A stretch of 64,000 bases of DNA from Gigantopelta aegis (Eukaryota; Mollusca; Gastropoda; Neomphalida; Peltospiridae). The DNA is taken from positions 4,870,169 through 4,934,168 of the forward strand of contig NC_054699.1 in NCBI RefSeq assembly GCF_016097555.1. Direction: 5' to 3'. Each line of letters starts with the position of its first letter. The stretch's first letter is position 1. Of this stretch, positions 61,250 to 64,000 are shown one piece after another. A model generated the notes under the pieces. The model was not told where the DNA came from and did no database searches. It saw nothing but the letters and a program-made list of their open reading frames with translations. A program made the translations under genes and the position numbers.

Positions 61250-62744
61250 TCTAACGACCACTCATGTATTATTCTCTATATATACATCGTATATATTTAC
61301 TGCGTGGACGAAGCGTATGTACATTTCTTGAATCCCTAGACGAAATATTTGGTAAATATATTTAAAAAAAATCTAGGGAACCAATTGTCCCAGATAGATT
61401 TTTGTCGGTAACCGAATCTTACCGAGTCATTAGCAGCCACATAAATACAGTATTTGTTACATAAAGGATAAAAAGCACTCACACAGAGTATTTACGATGT
61501 GGAAAGACTGAAAATTCGGTAAATGGTCCAAATGCAGCCTACAAGCCTACAGTATAGTATGTAATACACGCAAACTGCCAAGGATGTTCTATTGATCATT
61601 CGAAGTTAAATTCAGAACCTTTCAGTAACCCGTAGTATAAACATTAATCACTTGTGATTTGCGTGCATATGCCCATTTATCACAGCAAGGTTGGCATTGT
61701 GAACTACTTGGTCCATGTCATGCAACTTAATAATGTAAATATTTTATAGAAAAATTATTGGTTTACCCATACAATTTAGCAGTTGGTTTCAAAATTATTG
61801 TTTATGGTGATACTAAACATATAAAGTGATCATTTCTTTGTTTTTGCAACCGCTGTGGAATCTTGGATTCATGCAATGATAACCTTTCTCTGTATTACAA
61901 ATTGAATGCCAGAATTGAAATGCTTACCACATAGAAAACCCTGTTTTTAAAGTATACATTACTCTGTGTGGGAAATATATAGCATGTAAGATATGGCCAC
62001 TACTTACTCTTGGCGGTCATTTTCATGGCCATCATGGATTTAAACGATGAAGCAATATCTCAGTTAGCAAAACGTTGTTATTAATGAATTCCTTTGCCCA
62101 TACAATGAATTCAACAACATACATCTTCCTAGTTGATGTAAAATACGATAAATAACGATATCATTGTTTTAGCCAATACATTGGCGGCCATCATGGATTA
62201 AATGGTGTTGTGATGCCTTAATTAACTGTGAAAAGTTTATAATGAATTCCTGGTGAATGTTAACAAGCTCATTTCAGTTTGTGTGATTAAAATTATATAT
62301 ATTGACATTCAAATTAATACAGAGAAATTTTATTAAATTTTCTGAAAAATACCTCCTCTTTACTAAAACTCAGTTTCTGACCTTAAGCTACATTACAGAA
62401 AAGTCCATAATGCCGTTTTGAGATCCAGATAAATACCCCTATCAAAAAGACATAGTTAAGTTTGATGCCTTCGGATGGTACCAACTGGTCAAATTTGGAG
62501 TTTCGGCTCATAGATTAGTAACACAATTTTTACGGTCCGATGTATAAATGAAAAGGACCGAAACTGACCGAAATGGACCGACGAAACCCCTAAAGGGACC
62601 GAAAAGGACCGAACTGAATCGAAGAAACACCGAAATGGACCAAACTTTTATCCTGTAAACTATTTACAGAACATTTTCCAGAAGTTGTAATATCCTCTTC
62701 TTCGAGTCTTCTAATATCGTTTATTCAAGAAAAAAAAAAAGAAA
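61250..62744. other. No gene seen; weakly repeated segments
   Basis: Two diverged segments sharing GCCATCATGGATT and AATGAATTCCT lie at about 62010-62110 and 62180-62260. A patch at 62550-62645 repeats GGACCGAAA-type words. Confidence 0.6.
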
Positions 62745-63610
62745 AAAAATCATAACAGGGAAAATATTTTTTATATTTTCTCAGTGAGAAATATTCTGCA
62801 CTGGTCTAACGAACAATACTATTGGACAATTTGACGCTTACAAACCAATGACCTTGTCTGTACTAAATATGACGTCATCGAGATTTCGCAAAGGGCCCTA
62901 TGGGCAACCTAGGGAAACACCACAGCATCGTAGAGGTCTAAAATTAACGAGCTACTCTCGATTCACTAATATCAAAACTTATATTAGGTCGGCCATTTAC
63001 CTTTCGACCGACCGTTCAAAATTGCGCCAAATTCCCTCAATCAAAATTGTGCACCCTTTTCTCTTTAGCATTTAACTGCTCCATTCAAATTCCATAGCAC
63101 CACCACCACCACCACCACCCGCCTGCTACCGATTTGATCGGGCTGCTGGTGCTCCCTTGCACCTGCCAGTGTAGGCGGTCCCTCCTCTCCCCATCCCCCA
63201 CCTTTCCTGTCATGGACGGAGGAGCCGGCAAAGGCCGGCTCTTGTGCCCACGACAGGCGTGCACTACAACAGCTTGTTCTGAATGTGCACGTAAAACCCT
63301 ATGACATGACACATGACATGATTTGGCAAATACAAAATGACGTCATGTAGTTTAAAGAGTTTGCGGTTATGGCTCTCTTCTTTTGGTGTTAAATTCATAA
63401 CAAAATATCATTTTAATGCAATTCCTTATAGATTTCCTTATAGAATAAAGATAACTTGTTTTTTAAAATTATCTATGAACGTTATTAAATTACAAAGTTA
63501 TAGCAATTCTCAAAACAGTATATAAAGTGGTTTTCATCGTTTCTATACAGATTGGCCTTCGTGCATGTGCGTCGAAAATAAAGGCTTTTAAAGACAAAAT
63601 AGCTGAGGTA
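62745..63610 (+). repeat. Dispersed repeat A, copy 2, interrupted by repeat B
   Basis: The flanks 62745-62885 and 63302-63610 together match copy 1 continuously. The 62886-63301 block is repeat B and is absent from copy 1. The junction near 63425-63437 is the uninterrupted form of the site occupied at 26544-30482. Confidence 0.75.
62886..63310 (+). repeat. Dispersed repeat B, copy 2
   Basis: It shares about 430 bp with 1300-1745 in the same orientation, including GAGCTACTCTCGA, TTCGACCGACCGTTCAAAAT, GGTGCTCCCTTGCACCTGCC and CTACAACAGCTTG…GTGCACGTAAAACCC. Comparison with repeat A copy 1 shows it is an insertion. Confidence 0.7.
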
Positions 63611-63614
63611 ATAA

Positions 63615-63765
63615 ATAGAATAACAAACTCGGTACCACTTATTGTCAAATATATGTCCCTCATGAAATAATATTCAGTTGTCACTCGCTAAAGCTCGTGA
63701 CAATTTAAAATTATTTCACTCGGGACATAAATTTGATAATAACTGGTAACTCGTTTATTATCCTC
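63615..63765. mobile_element. Palindromic MITE (GATAATAAACGAGTTACCAG ends)
   Basis: Arms at about 63615-63684 and 63697-63765 share ATAACAAACTCGGTACCA / its inverse and the ATGTCCC…GAAATAAT words, so almost the whole unit folds on itself. Confidence 0.6.
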
Positions 63766-63794
63766 TATATATTAGTGTTTCCCCCAGACTGGTC

Positions 63795-63905
63795 AGAGGG
63801 TCAGGATACTGGTATATAGGGACAGGGTGCTGGTATATATAGGGACAGGGTGCTGGTATATAGGGACGGGGTGCTGGTATATAGGGACAGGGTGCTGATC
63901 TTAAG
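63795..63905. repeat. 22-24-bp tandem repeat, about five copies
   Basis: GGGACAGGGTGCTGGTATAT plus A(TA)n repeats, ending in GGTGCTGATC variants. Confidence 0.85.
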
Positions 63906-64000
63906 AGGCAAGGTGCTGATCAATAATGGCAAGGTTCTTTTTTAGAATTCTCAAACACGAATTTTAATAAAATATACAAAAACGCGTGTATTTGTCATTT

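Overview
This is eukaryotic DNA, most likely from a mollusc and probably a gastropod. The evidence is AT-rich intergenic and intronic sequence, many tRNA-headed SINEs of types I associate with molluscan genomes, palindromic MITEs, Tc1/mariner DNA transposons, long microsatellites (TA, CA/TG, TC/GA, poly-C), and only two protein genes in 64 kb. One of these genes is split into small exons over about 34 kb. The species call is an inference from repeat types. I see no bacterial, organellar or viral genes.

Gene 1 (minus strand, 44660 down to 10266) is the main object. I assembled ten coding exons from splice signals and codon phase: 44636-44660, 39476-39677, 35774-35955, 30775-30912, 24733-24818, 23820-23940, 21553-21633 or 19598-19678, 15453-15574, 11726-12685 and 10266-10385. 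All junctions keep frame and give a 678-residue protein. Residues 1 to about 358 are an extended short-chain dehydrogenase/reductase of the dihydroflavonol-reductase / cinnamoyl-CoA-reductase-like group. The remaining ~320 residues are a Lys/Glu-rich repetitive tail. Exon 7 exists in two versions of identical length and phase that look mutually exclusive. Its introns hold several minisatellites; one of about 2 kb is built from the exon 3 splice acceptor itself.

Gene 2 (plus strand, 55952-57622) is a single-exon rhodopsin-class peptide-type GPCR of 556 residues. Its Ser/Thr/Asn-rich ectodomain contains a 63-residue tandem duplication. A splice acceptor abuts the start codon, so a 5' UTR intron is likely.

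Mobile DNA fills most of the rest. Intron 4 of Gene 1 holds a three-level nest: a dispersed repeat (copy 2 at 62745-63610), a 3.9-kb partly palindromic element with 4-bp target duplications (26544-30482), and inside that a Tc1-like element (26723-28299). The second copy of the host repeat supplies the empty site. A second Tc1-like element lies at 58146-59638. A pogo-derived element (31843-32840), a Harbinger-like MITE (34979-35474), a TTAA-flanked MITE (13584-14190), several other foldback MITEs and about 35 SINE copies were also found. Large satellite blocks lie at 50840-53765 (45/46-bp units) and 54270-55155 (68-bp units).

Coordinates of coding exons and of elements with target duplications are base-exact by my reading. 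Limits of old SINE fragments are approximate.
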